Assembly (NCBI GenBank): GCA_035513655.1 | Contig: DATKBV010000206.1 | Span: 1-15,627, forward strand | Source: GCA-2726245 sp035513655 | GTDB lineage: Bacteria > Planctomycetota > Planctomycetia > Pirellulales > Pirellulaceae | Length of the DNA stretch: 15,627 bases | Direction: 5' to 3' | Shown here: positions 7,638-14,199 of the stretch, piece after piece | Position numbering within the stretch: position 1 is the first letter of the stretch | Layout: the number at the start of each line of letters is the position of its first letter | Translations under genes and position numbers: made by a program | The notes under the pieces: model-generated | What the model saw: the letters and a program-made list of their open reading frames with translations, nothing else | What the model was told of the DNA's origin: nothing | Databases searched by the model: none

Positions 7638-8597
7638 ATGTTTCGCTCGATCTTCTGCACACTTGTCATCGTCTGCCTCGTCACGACAGCGACGTCGGCC
7701 GCGGACAAACTGAACGCCCTGATCATCGACGGCCAGAACAACCACGGTGCCTGGCCCAAGACCACCTTCATGATGAAGAAGTATTTGGAAGACACTGGAT
7801 TGTTCGCGGTCGACATCGCGCGAAGCGCTTACACCTGGCAGGGCAAAGACTTGCTTGAGAAATTTCCCTTGCCCGGCGTCACAACGACGGCCACGGACCA
7901 GCCCCAGGCGGACCCAAACTTCAAGCCCCAATTCTCCAAATATGATGTCGTGATCTCGAATTTTGGATTTGGTGCGGCACCCTGGCCTGAGGAAACACAG
8001 GCTGCCTTCGAGGATTACGTCAGCGGTGGCGGCGGCTTGGTTATCGTGCATGCCGCAAACAACTCGTTTGGCGAGTGGGAAGAATACAACAAGATGATCG
8101 GCATCGGCGGCTGGGGCGGGCGAACCGAGAAGCACGGTCCCTACGTTTACCTCGGCGACAATGGTGAAGTGGTTCGCGACACGACGGCAGGCAGTGGCGG
8201 GCATCATGGCAGCCAGCACCCGTTTCAAGTCGTCGTGCGCGATGATTCGCATCCCATCACGAAAGGCATGCCGCGCGCGTGGTTGCACGCCCAAGACGAG
8301 TTGTACGACAAGCTCCGCGGTCCGGCGGAGAACATGCAGATCCTGGCCACGGCTTACGCCAGCCCAGACCACGGCGGCAGCGGTAGGCACGAACCGATGT
8401 TGATGACCATCCGCTATGGCAAAGGACGTGTCTTCCATACGCCGCTGGGCCACGCCGACTATTCCATGGAATGTGTTGGCTTTATCGTCGCGCTGCAACG
8501 TGGCACCGAATGGGCCGCGACCGGAAAAGTCACTCAGACCGAGATCCCGCGGGATTTTCCAACCGCCGACAAAGTCAGCTCACGGAAATTCGATTAG
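7638..8597 (+). CDS. Secreted ThuA-like domain protein
   Basis: This is a 319-residue protein. AGGAG lies 7 bases before the ATG at 7638; an in-frame ATG upstream at 7542 has no such site and would bury the signal. The signal peptide is residues 1-21 (ending TSAAD). The mature protein opens with the ThuA core: LNALIIDGQNNHG (25-37), the strand YDVVISNFGFG (102-112), FEDYVSGGGGLVIVHAANNSF (124-144) and HPITKGMP (205-212). It ends with EPMLMTIRYGKGRVFHTPLGHA (252-273). ThuA domains have a class I glutamine-amidotransferase-like fold but generally lack the catalytic Cys; here the nucleophile-elbow position is VHAA. Planctomycetes carry many secreted ThuA proteins, probably tied to carbohydrate use. 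The exact activity is unknown. A hairpin at 8641-8667 follows the gene. Confidence 0.92.
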   Translation: MFRSIFCTLVIVCLVTTATSAADKLNALIIDGQNNHGAWPKTTFMMKKYLEDTGLFAVDIARSAYTWQGKDLLEKFPLPGVTTTATDQPQADPNFKPQFSKYDVVISNFGFGAAPWPEETQAAFEDYVSGGGGLVIVHAANNSFGEWEEYNKMIGIGGWGGRTEKHGPYVYLGDNGEVVRDTTAGSGGHHGSQHPFQVVVRDDSHPITKGMPRAWLHAQDELYDKLRGPAENMQILATAYASPDHGGSGRHEPMLMTIRYGKGRVFHTPLGHADYSMECVGFIVALQRGTEWAATGKVTQTEIPRDFPTADKVSSRKFD

Positions 8598-8640
8598 GTC
8601 GCATGAGCCGTTAAGATTGGCCGATTTCAAACCATCGAAT

Positions 8641-8667
8641 GCGTCCCGCGAAAGAATCGCGGGACGC
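8641..8667 (+). terminator. Strong hairpin after the ThuA gene
   Basis: GCGTCCCGCGA (8641-8651) pairs perfectly with TCGCGGGACGC (8657-8667) around the loop AAGAA, an 11-bp GC-rich stem 44 bases past the ThuA stop. There is no T-tract after it, so it may be a Rho-associated or RNA-stabilising 3' hairpin rather than a classical intrinsic terminator. Confidence 0.6.
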
Positions 8668-8810
8668 GTGTAGGTCCCGAAGCAATGGCCCTTCAATGGT
8701 TTACGGAAATCCTGTCGCAAAATCGCTGGAGACTTGGCACGCTGCTTGCGTCAACACGTTCTGTTCCCAGTCAATTATCGTGTCAATTTGGCATGTTTGG
8801 AGCAGAGAAG

Positions 8811-9257
8811 ATGGCTACGAAACAGAATCAACCAGCAACACAGTCGCTTCGAGGCAGGATGCTGATTGCATCACCCGCTGCGGATAATTCGCCCTACCGT
8901 CGCGCGGCTGTACTTCTTCTGGAACACAACTCGCAGGGTGCGTCCGGTGTGGTGCTGGATGGTTCGTTTGCCGCCTCGTTGGAGCAGTTACGCCAAGAAT
9001 TGCCTCGCGTCGCGGGGATACAGCAATTGCCCACAGCTGGCTTAGCGGCAGTCCCGGTGAAAGTCGCGATATGGCAGCCTGGTCAGCTAGACCAGGAGTT
9101 GCAGGCTGGCTTATGGTTCAACGCTCCGACTAGTCCGCAGCGACTGCTGAACGAAGGCGTTCCGCTATGGCGTGATTTGGTTCGAGAAGTGGGGCGTTCC
9201 GTCTATCGTGACGCGCTGGGGATTGAACAGTTCCCGGCGAACCCGTGGTTGAATTAA
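8811..9257 (+). CDS. Shortened YqgE/AlgH (DUF179, UPF0301) family protein
   Basis: This is a 148-residue protein. The ATG at 8811 is preceded by GGAG with 8 bases spacing; in-frame ATGs at 8685 and 8793 lack a ribosome site and would precede the usual family start. The N-terminal half fits DUF179: LRGRMLIASPAADNSPYRRAA, then VLLLEHNSQGASGVVLDG (residues about 13-50). The later part VKVAIWQPGQLDQELQAG (about 85-102) corresponds to the family's GxWGPGQLExE segment, and the end (WRDLVREVG...IEQFPANPWLN) also fits. Family members are usually about 180-190 residues. Here the central part that normally carries the GGPV and FVLH motifs is missing. The family's biochemical role is unresolved. It has its own intrinsic terminator downstream and is probably monocistronic. 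Confidence 0.8.
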   Translation: MATKQNQPATQSLRGRMLIASPAADNSPYRRAAVLLLEHNSQGASGVVLDGSFAASLEQLRQELPRVAGIQQLPTAGLAAVPVKVAIWQPGQLDQELQAGLWFNAPTSPQRLLNEGVPLWRDLVREVGRSVYRDALGIEQFPANPWLN

Positions 9258-9305
9258 TTACAATTGGGCCACGTTCATCGAGCGTTAACCGGTTCGAAAC
9301 AAAAA

Positions 9306-9336
9306 GCCCGCCTTGCCGAAGCAAGGCGGGCCTTTT
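9306..9336 (+). terminator. Intrinsic terminator after the DUF179 gene
   Basis: GCCCGCCTTGC (9306-9316) and GCAAGGCGGGC (9321-9331) form a perfect 11-bp stem with a CGAA tetraloop, followed by CTTTT and soon after by another TTTT. An A-run (9301-9305) precedes the stem, so it could also act on minus-strand transcription. It lies 48 bases after the stop codon. Confidence 0.85.
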
Positions 9337-9772
9337 GCGTTTTGACCTCGTGAAAATGGATGGCGAAGAAGTGGGTTCGACCGAAATTCAGTCGGAAAGC
9401 CGATTTCCATCAGCCTTCCGACACAACTCGTCAGGTGGATCTTGCATGGTTTGCCCTCCCTATTTGAGTACGACGGTTGTCAACCACTAAGAACCTGTTT
9501 ACCAGATTTGCGAGGGTTCGTTCAAGAGAATTGTCCGATTTTTTCTCGCGACTGACCAAAACAGATCAATTCCGGTTCGTGTTGTGGCGACTGGGTGGGC
9601 CGTTCGGTCAATTTGCCTCGAAACACGGAGGCAGGAAGCCCCGGTGTTCCGCATGTTTGGCCCCAAAGCTATATTTGAGGCCTCCATTACCACCCATGGC
9701 ACACGAAATCCAAGGCCCCGCCTAACCTCGCGGAGCCAACTGGGCGTCGCCCCACCATCGAAAGGACTGCTC
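9337..9772. other. Long non-coding gap upstream of the FKBP gene
   Basis: This stretch, between the DUF179 terminator and the FKBP start, has no convincing gene. Open frames across it (for example minus 9499-9849 and the plus-strand extension of the FKBP frame from 9584) lack ribosome sites and recognisable domains. An imperfect hairpin lies at 9619-9651: 14 paired positions with 3 non-canonical, loop AGGAA. A short GGGCG-T-CGCCC palindrome (9742-9752) sits about 20 bases before the FKBP start. I cannot place a promoter with confidence. Confidence 0.5.
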
Positions 9773-10480
9773 ATGTTCCGTTTCTGGCCTCCCTTTTTCG
9801 CCATCACGCTCGTTTCGCTGGTGGCTTGTGGACAAGAGACCCCAAACAACGCGCTGCCCGCCCCCGTTTACAAAACGACCCTCGACCAGGCCAGCTATGG
9901 GATCGGAATTAACATTGGCGAGAATCTCAAGGCAGACGGCTTGGAGATTAATGTCGAGGCATTGGCCCAAGGGATTAAGGACGCATTTGCCAACGCAAAG
10001 CCGCGTCTGGATCAAGCTCAGATTGCCGCGGCACTCCAAGCATTTCAACAAGAGATGCAGGCCAAGGCTGCTGCCCTGGCGAAAGTCGCGGGCGAGAAGA
10101 ATGTGCGTGAGGGAAAAGCGTTTTTGGCTACGAATAAAACGAAGCAGGGCGTGGTGACGCTTCCGAGCGGATTGCAATATGCCGTTCTCAAGCAAGGGGA
10201 CGGTCCGTCGCCGAAAGTGACCGACACCGTGCGCACTCATTACCATGGCACGTTGCTCGACGGTACGGTGTTCGACAGCACCATCGAAACAAATGAACCG
10301 GCAACTTTTCCAGTCGGTCGCGTGATTCGCGGTTGGACGGAAGCACTCCAGTTGATGAATGTCGGCTCGAAGTGGCGGCTGTTCGTTCCTTCCGAACTCG
10401 CTTACGGGCCACAGGGTCAGGGGCCGATTGGGCCTCACGCAGTTTTGGTCTTCGACGTGGAACTGCTCGGCATCGAGTAG
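9773..10480 (+). CDS. FKBP-type peptidyl-prolyl isomerase, Mip/FkpA-like, probable lipoprotein
   Basis: This is a 235-residue protein. The ATG at 9773 is preceded by AAAGGA about 8 bases upstream; the in-frame ATG at 9584 would add 63 residues of non-signal sequence and is rejected. The N-terminus has a hydrophobic stretch and a lipobox, LVAC, placing the lipidated Cys at residue 19. Residues 35-125 are the helical Mip/FkpA dimerisation domain (SYGIGINIGENLK, 41-53, is typical). The FKBP catalytic domain runs from about 130 to 235: LPSGLQYAVLKQGDG (130-144), HYHGTLLDGTVFDST (156-170), FPVGRVIRGWTEALQLM (179-195), and LAYGPQG...VFDVELLGIE to the end. It catalyses cis-trans isomerisation of X-Pro bonds and helps fold exported proteins. 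It appears to be transcribed alone. Confidence 0.95.
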   Translation: MFRFWPPFFAITLVSLVACGQETPNNALPAPVYKTTLDQASYGIGINIGENLKADGLEINVEALAQGIKDAFANAKPRLDQAQIAAALQAFQQEMQAKAAALAKVAGEKNVREGKAFLATNKTKQGVVTLPSGLQYAVLKQGDGPSPKVTDTVRTHYHGTLLDGTVFDSTIETNEPATFPVGRVIRGWTEALQLMNVGSKWRLFVPSELAYGPQGQGPIGPHAVLVFDVELLGIE

Positions 10481-10561
10481 ACACCGCTGGTCGTCGTCGC
10501 TATTCCGTTTCCGTTTCTTCTCTTTTAGGACTTGCGGATACGGTGCGCGCCTAACCATGAT

Positions 10562-10580
10562 GTGAGCATTGCTAACTCAC
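10562..10580. promoter_or_regulatory. Small inverted repeat before the sugar dehydrogenase gene
   Basis: GTGAG (10562-10566) and CTCAC (10576-10580) flank the 9-base CATTGCTAA. It lies 30 bases before the start codon of the propeller dehydrogenase, so it could be an operator or a leader hairpin. The short arms make chance a realistic explanation. Confidence 0.25.
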
Positions 10581-10609
10581 GAACCGGAGAATCCAAGGAT
10601 ACTGCGATC

Positions 10610-11785
10610 ATGCGTCTCAAACTCAGTTTCCCCATTGTGCTGCTGGCGATCGCAACGAGTGTCTCGGCTCAAGTTGATGAATCCGAAATAGCGTTTCAGG
10701 TCGAACGCGCTTTTCCAAGTCTGAGACTTCGCCACCCCGTGGTGGTCGCTAACGCCGGCGATGGCTCGAACCGCCTCTTCTTTGTTACGCAACAGGGCGT
10801 GATCCAAGTAATTCCCAATGATCCAGCTGTCGAGAAGACCGCAACCTTTCTCGATATCGAGTCGCGAGTCGTCTACCAGGACAAAGAGAACGAAGAGGGC
10901 ATGCTAGGGCTGGCGTTTCACCCAGACTACGAGCGAAACGGCGAGTTCTTTGTCTACTACACAACAACCGACTCTCCGCATACTTCGGTTGTCTCACGAT
11001 TTCGCGTTTCGAAGGACGATCCGAATCAGGCCGATCCCAATTCCGAGGAAGAGTTGCTGCGCGTCGCACAACCCTATTGGAACCACAACGGCGGAGCGTT
11101 GGCCTTTGGGCCGGACGGCTGCTTATACATCGCCCTGGGCGATGGCGGCAGCGGCAACGATCCGCGCGGCAACGGACAGAACCTCGCGACACTACTGGGT
11201 TCCATTCTGCGGATCAATGTTGATCGCCAGGACGATGGCAAGAACTATGCCATTCCCAAAGACAATCCCTTTGTGCGACATGAACGCGCGCGAAGTGAAA
11301 TCTGGGCGTATGGACTGCGAAATGTGTGGGGCATGTCGTTCGATCGCGAGACGGGACAACTCTGGGCCGCGGACGTCGGGCAGGACACTTGGGAGGAGGT
11401 CAACCTGATCACGCGCGGCGGAAACTATGGCTGGAACCTGCGGGAGGGAAAGCATAAGTTCGGCGCAAACGGCTCGGAGGCCCGCGACAACTTGATCGAT
11501 CCGATTTGGGAGTACCATCACAACATCGGCAAGTCCATTACCGGAGGCGCGGTCTATCGAGGAAAGAAGCTGCCTGGCCTCGTCGGTGCGTATCTGTACG
11601 CGGACTATGTCAGCGGGAGATTGTGGGCGCTGCGTTATGACGACACTCAAAAGAAAGTTGTCGCCAACCATTCGATCCCGGCGAAAAGCATGCCGATTGT
11701 CGCGTTCGGTGAAGACGAGCAGGGCGAGATCTACTTTACCGACTCATTTGGCTTCATCTACCAACTCGCCCCAGCCGCAAATTGA
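10610..11785 (+). CDS. Exported PQQ-dependent-type sugar dehydrogenase (glucose/sorbosone dehydrogenase fold)
   Basis: This is a 391-residue protein. I chose the ATG at 10610, with AAGGA 10 bases upstream and a clear signal peptide (1-20, ending SVSAQ); an in-frame ATG at 10532 would add 26 residues. The rest is a six-bladed propeller of the GSDH family (PF07995). Its motifs are GMLGLAFHPDY (97-107), NHNGGALAFGPDGCLYIALGDGG (158-180), GSILRINVD (197-205), YGLRNVWGMSFD (234-245), LWAADVGQDTWEEVNLITRGGNYGW (251-275), and SITGGAVYRG...GAYLYADYVSGRLWAL (309-341). Characterised members oxidise sugars with PQQ in the periplasm, but many planctomycete relatives are untested, so both the cofactor and the substrate are inferred. 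The gene converges on the Hsp70 gene, with repeat copy B between. Confidence 0.92.
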   Translation: MRLKLSFPIVLLAIATSVSAQVDESEIAFQVERAFPSLRLRHPVVVANAGDGSNRLFFVTQQGVIQVIPNDPAVEKTATFLDIESRVVYQDKENEEGMLGLAFHPDYERNGEFFVYYTTTDSPHTSVVSRFRVSKDDPNQADPNSEEELLRVAQPYWNHNGGALAFGPDGCLYIALGDGGSGNDPRGNGQNLATLLGSILRINVDRQDDGKNYAIPKDNPFVRHERARSEIWAYGLRNVWGMSFDRETGQLWAADVGQDTWEEVNLITRGGNYGWNLREGKHKFGANGSEARDNLIDPIWEYHHNIGKSITGGAVYRGKKLPGLVGAYLYADYVSGRLWALRYDDTQKKVVANHSIPAKSMPIVAFGEDEQGEIYFTDSFGFIYQLAPAAN

Positions 11786-11799
11786 ATCAGGCCTGCTCG

Positions 11800-11907
11800 C
11801 TAGTGCTTTGTGACGGCTAAGATTTAGGTTAGTGCCTCAAAAACCGGGGCTAACGCCCAAACGGCTGATTTCATTCACCCGTAACTTTAGCTGTCACAAA
11901 GCACTAG
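11800..11907 (-). repeat. Dispersed terminal-inverted-repeat (MITE-like) element, copy B, 108 bp
   Basis: Read on the minus strand this matches copy A (2352-2468) end to end, with one substitution (TGAATG versus TTAATG) and a 9-base gap (copy A has an extra GTGTAATCC before CTAAATC). Both ends again read CTAG plus TGCTTTGTGAC, in opposite orientation. It lies 14 bases after the stop of the plus-strand sugar dehydrogenase and 15 bases before the stop of the minus-strand Hsp70 gene, so its hairpin could serve as a shared two-way 3' end. Confidence 0.87.
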
Positions 11908-11920
11908 CTGTCTTCTCGGC

Positions 11921-11938
11921 CATCAGCGGCCGCTGATG
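11921..11938. repeat. 18-bp perfect palindrome across the Hsp70 stop codon
   Basis: CATCAGCGGCCGCTGATG is its own reverse complement. On the minus strand it covers the last codons of the Hsp70 gene (Ile-Ser-Gly-Arg) and the TGA stop. It could be a coding coincidence, or part of a 3' structure together with the adjacent repeat. Confidence 0.6.
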
Positions 11939-13446
11939 TATTGACGCCAACTGGCAAGTTGCTCCTGGGTCAGCGAGTTGTCGCGTTGGATCTCGTGGCT
12001 AAGTTCCTTTCCAGCACAACTGACAACAACGGTCAGCCGCCCGTTGTCGGCGTAACGGAAACGAACCTCGATCGGTGTATCGGCGGGCAGATTGGGGGGC
12101 AGCTGACGTACAGAGCACTTTCCGATCTGCGAGCAATCGTCGGGCGACGCACTCTCGCCTTCGACGATTTGAACCAAGATCGACTTCTGCGACGCCTTCT
12201 GAGTCTTAAAAACCCGCTTCGCCGACACTGGCAGCGAGGTATTGCGAGGGATCAGAATGGCGTTGCGTTGGCGCTGTGTGAGCGAGTCACGGGCGACGAC
12301 ACCCAGACTATGAGAGTTCACGTTCTTGATGGTCACACGCGGGGCGCGGCCCTGATACCGTTCAAGGAGCAAGCCGGCGTGAATTGCCGCGCCATGTGCG
12401 ACCGCCTCATCCGGAGAGATCGACCGGTCCAGTTCTTTCCCGGTGATCGATTGCAACATCTCGCAAATGGCTGGCATTCGCGTCGAACCGCCCACGAGCA
12501 GTACGCGATCGATGTCGGTCCACTGGAGTCCCGCTGCTTGAAGCGTTTGACGTGTGGTGAAGGCCGTACGATCCAGCAAGTCGCGAGTCATCTCCTCGAA
12601 TTGACGGCGCGTGATCTCCAGCCGCACCGCCTGTCCCTGGTAGTCACACGATACGGTCGCTTTCGAGCGCGCTGACAAGGTTCGTTTCGTATCTTCGCAG
12701 TCTCGCCACAAGCGTCCTGCCGTGTTCGGATCCGCGCGCGGATCAACCCCACAGCGACGAATGAACTCTTCGGCTACGAAGTCGACTAGCCGTTGGTCCC
12801 AGTCGCGTCCGCCGAGGCGAACATCACCATCCGTCGCCAGCGTGACGAATCGATTACGAGCGATCTCCATGACCGTGACGTCGAAAGTGCCACCACCAAG
12901 ATCGTACACAAGCAGCCGACAAGACCCCTGAGCTGCGTCGAGGGCACGTTCGCCGCTTTGTTGAAACCCGAATGCGATCGCAGCTGCCGTGGGCTCGTTG
13001 ATGATGTCCATCACTTCCAGGCCAGCCATGTAGCCGGCATCTTGCGTTGCCTTGCGGCGCACTTCATCAAAGTAAGCCGGAACCGTAATCACCACCTTGT
13101 CGAACGTCCCGATCTGTTGCTCGGCATCGATTCGCAACTTGTTTAAAACCCACGCTTCGATCGCTTCGGGAGGATACTGGCGCCCGCCGAGCACTTTCTC
13201 GTACATGCGGTTGCCCAAGTCGCGTTTCGCACATTCTGCCACTTGGGCCGCCGCGGTGCCTATGGCTTTGACCGCCTCCTTGCCGACGACGATCTCGGAA
13301 TCCTCGAAGAACACGACGCTTGGCGTCAGCTTGTCTCCTTCACCATTCATCAGCGTTTGCGGGCGGCCTAAATCATCCAGACAGGCCACGGCCGAGAAGG
13401 TTGTTCCCAGGTCGATCCCGATGGCACGGTGACGAGGTTGGTTCAT
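11923..13446 (-). CDS. Hsp70-family chaperone lacking the C-terminal lid
   Basis: This is a 507-residue protein. The ATPase domain (about 1-365) is complete: phosphate-1 motif AIGIDLGTTFSAV (8-20), VVITVPAYFDE (118-128), INEPTAAAIAFG (149-160), phosphate-2 VYDLGGGTFDVTVME (180-194), TDGDVRLGGRDWD (205-217), and the adenosine motif VLLVGGSTRMP (315-325). The substrate-binding beta domain follows (about 370-490): NSHSLGVVARDS (377-388), then LIPRNTSLPVSAKRVFKT (398-415). The hydrophobic interdomain linker of DnaK (VLLLDV) is replaced by VTIKNVN. The chain stops where the alpha-helical lid should begin, about 130 residues shorter than DnaK. I expect an ATP-driven cytoplasmic chaperone with altered or faster substrate release, not the main DnaK. 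No dnaJ or grpE is adjacent. The ATG at 13446 has no strong ribosome site. Confidence 0.93.
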   Translation of the reverse strand: MNQPRHRAIGIDLGTTFSAVACLDDLGRPQTLMNGEGDKLTPSVVFFEDSEIVVGKEAVKAIGTAAAQVAECAKRDLGNRMYEKVLGGRQYPPEAIEAWVLNKLRIDAEQQIGTFDKVVITVPAYFDEVRRKATQDAGYMAGLEVMDIINEPTAAAIAFGFQQSGERALDAAQGSCRLLVYDLGGGTFDVTVMEIARNRFVTLATDGDVRLGGRDWDQRLVDFVAEEFIRRCGVDPRADPNTAGRLWRDCEDTKRTLSARSKATVSCDYQGQAVRLEITRRQFEEMTRDLLDRTAFTTRQTLQAAGLQWTDIDRVLLVGGSTRMPAICEMLQSITGKELDRSISPDEAVAHGAAIHAGLLLERYQGRAPRVTIKNVNSHSLGVVARDSLTQRQRNAILIPRNTSLPVSAKRVFKTQKASQKSILVQIVEGESASPDDCSQIGKCSVRQLPPNLPADTPIEVRFRYADNGRLTVVVSCAGKELSHEIQRDNSLTQEQLASWRQYISGR

Positions 13447-13518
13447 GGCATTCTACGAGTCGCAGTTTTCGGTTCGTTCACGATGCTGTCAGTGGCAGCA
13501 TTTCTTAAATCGGTTCTA

Positions 13519-13693
13519 GCCCGGATTATTCATGTAGGGTGCGTGGAGCACGGCCAACCTGTTGTGGTGCGTTCCGCAAGCCAAGTTCATTGATACCAAA
13601 GTGTGTCGAACAGGTGAAGTTCGGCCGTGCGCAACGTACCATTATCCAAGGGCTTGATCCACGCACCCTACGTTTTTGATGAATAATCCGGGC
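13519..13693. repeat. Long nested inverted-repeat element, 175 bp (second repeat family)
   Basis: The ends are perfect 15-bp inverted repeats: GCCCGGATTATTCAT (13519-13533) and ATGAATAATCCGGGC (13679-13693). Nested inside are further perfect pairs: GTAGGGTGCGTGGA (13534-13547) with TCCACGCACCCTAC (13658-13671), GCACGGCC (13548-13555) with GGCCGTGC (13623-13630), and ACCTGTT (13557-13563) with AACAGGT (13609-13615). The whole element can therefore fold as one long interrupted hairpin. It encodes nothing evident. It lies 72 bases upstream of the minus-strand Hsp70 start, and it is unrelated in sequence to the 2352/11800 family. Confidence 0.85.
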
Positions 13694-13933
13694 CTGCCTA
13701 CACGGATCGCCCTCAATAGGAAATCTCGACGCGGTAGTTTGGTGGAAGAAATTCGGAGTGTTCCGCCTGGGCAAGCTGTTCGCACCAGCGAACCGATGGC
13801 GAATGTCGAGTTTGGACACGCGAGCCAAAACAACTTCGAGCCTCTGGTACTTCGCGGCCGATAATTAGACGAGAACCATGGATGGCGTTCAACACACAGG
13901 AGGGATACTTACTCTGTGCGCCGGGAGCACCCT

Positions 13934-14059
13934 ATGCCCGTTGATGTCATCCACGCTGTAATGGGAGTCGTATTTCTACTTACTTGGGCCTGCATCGGAC
14001 AAATGAACATCCGCCGCAGGGTAGACCCCGACGCCGAAGCCAGACGCCACTTTCGCTAA
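13934..14059 (+). CDS. Probable small single-pass membrane protein, 41 residues
   Basis: The frame opens with an ATG at 13934, preceded at 6 bases by GGGAG, and ends in TAA. The protein starts MPVDVIHAV, has one hydrophobic segment (about residues 8-23, GVVFLLTWACIG) and ends in a polar, Arg-rich tail (NIRRRVDPDAEARRHFR), which by the positive-inside rule would face the cytoplasm. This layout, with a good ribosome site, is hard to explain as chance, but I recognise no family. It stands alone between two inverted-repeat elements. Confidence 0.5.
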   Translation: MPVDVIHAVMGVVFLLTWACIGQMNIRRRVDPDAEARRHFR

Positions 14060-14107
14060 ATTGAAGCCTGAACGGGTTTTCCTTGTCCGGCGTGTGGAAA
14101 GTTTCCA

Positions 14108-14193
14108 GTAGGCCCGAACAATGCTTTGCGCAGTTCCGGCAGCGGCAGGAAGTTTGGCTCATGCCGGAACTGCGAAGACTTGTTCCGGCCTAC
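14108..14193 (-). repeat. 86-bp hairpin element (third repeat family)
   Basis: The outer arms are GTAGGCC-C-GAACAA (14108-14121) and TTGTTC-C-GGCCTAC (14180-14193). The inner arms are CAGTTCCGGCA (14131-14141) and TGCCGGAACTG (14162-14172), perfectly paired. A less regular middle and a 20-base loop separate them. The outer mismatch is a single C/C. It lies 6 bases beyond the stop of the minus-strand gene at 14200-15066, so in that transcript it would form the 3' hairpin. It is palindromic in the style of REP or MITE-type intergenic repeats. Confidence 0.8.
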
Positions 14194-14199
14194 TTTTGA

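Noticed and set aside
6793..7858. A 354-codon plus-strand frame across fbp and the ThuA start
   Set aside because: It is out of frame with both well-supported genes and has Ser/Arg-rich shadow composition.
9584..9772. N-terminal extension of the FKBP protein from an ATG at 9584
   Set aside because: The ATG at 9773 has the ribosome site and opens directly into a lipoprotein signal; the extension lacks protein-like features.
9499..9849. A 116-codon minus-strand frame before the FKBP gene
   Set aside because: It overlaps the FKBP start, has no ribosome site or known domain. Kept only as a hint that the gap may hold a repeated element.
10785..11671. Long antisense frames inside the sugar dehydrogenase gene
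   Set aside because: These are typical mirror frames of a GC-rich coding gene; the plus frame carries all the propeller motifs.
11941..12675. A 244-codon plus-strand frame
   Set aside because: It is antisense to the Hsp70 gene, whose ATPase motifs are unambiguous on the minus strand.
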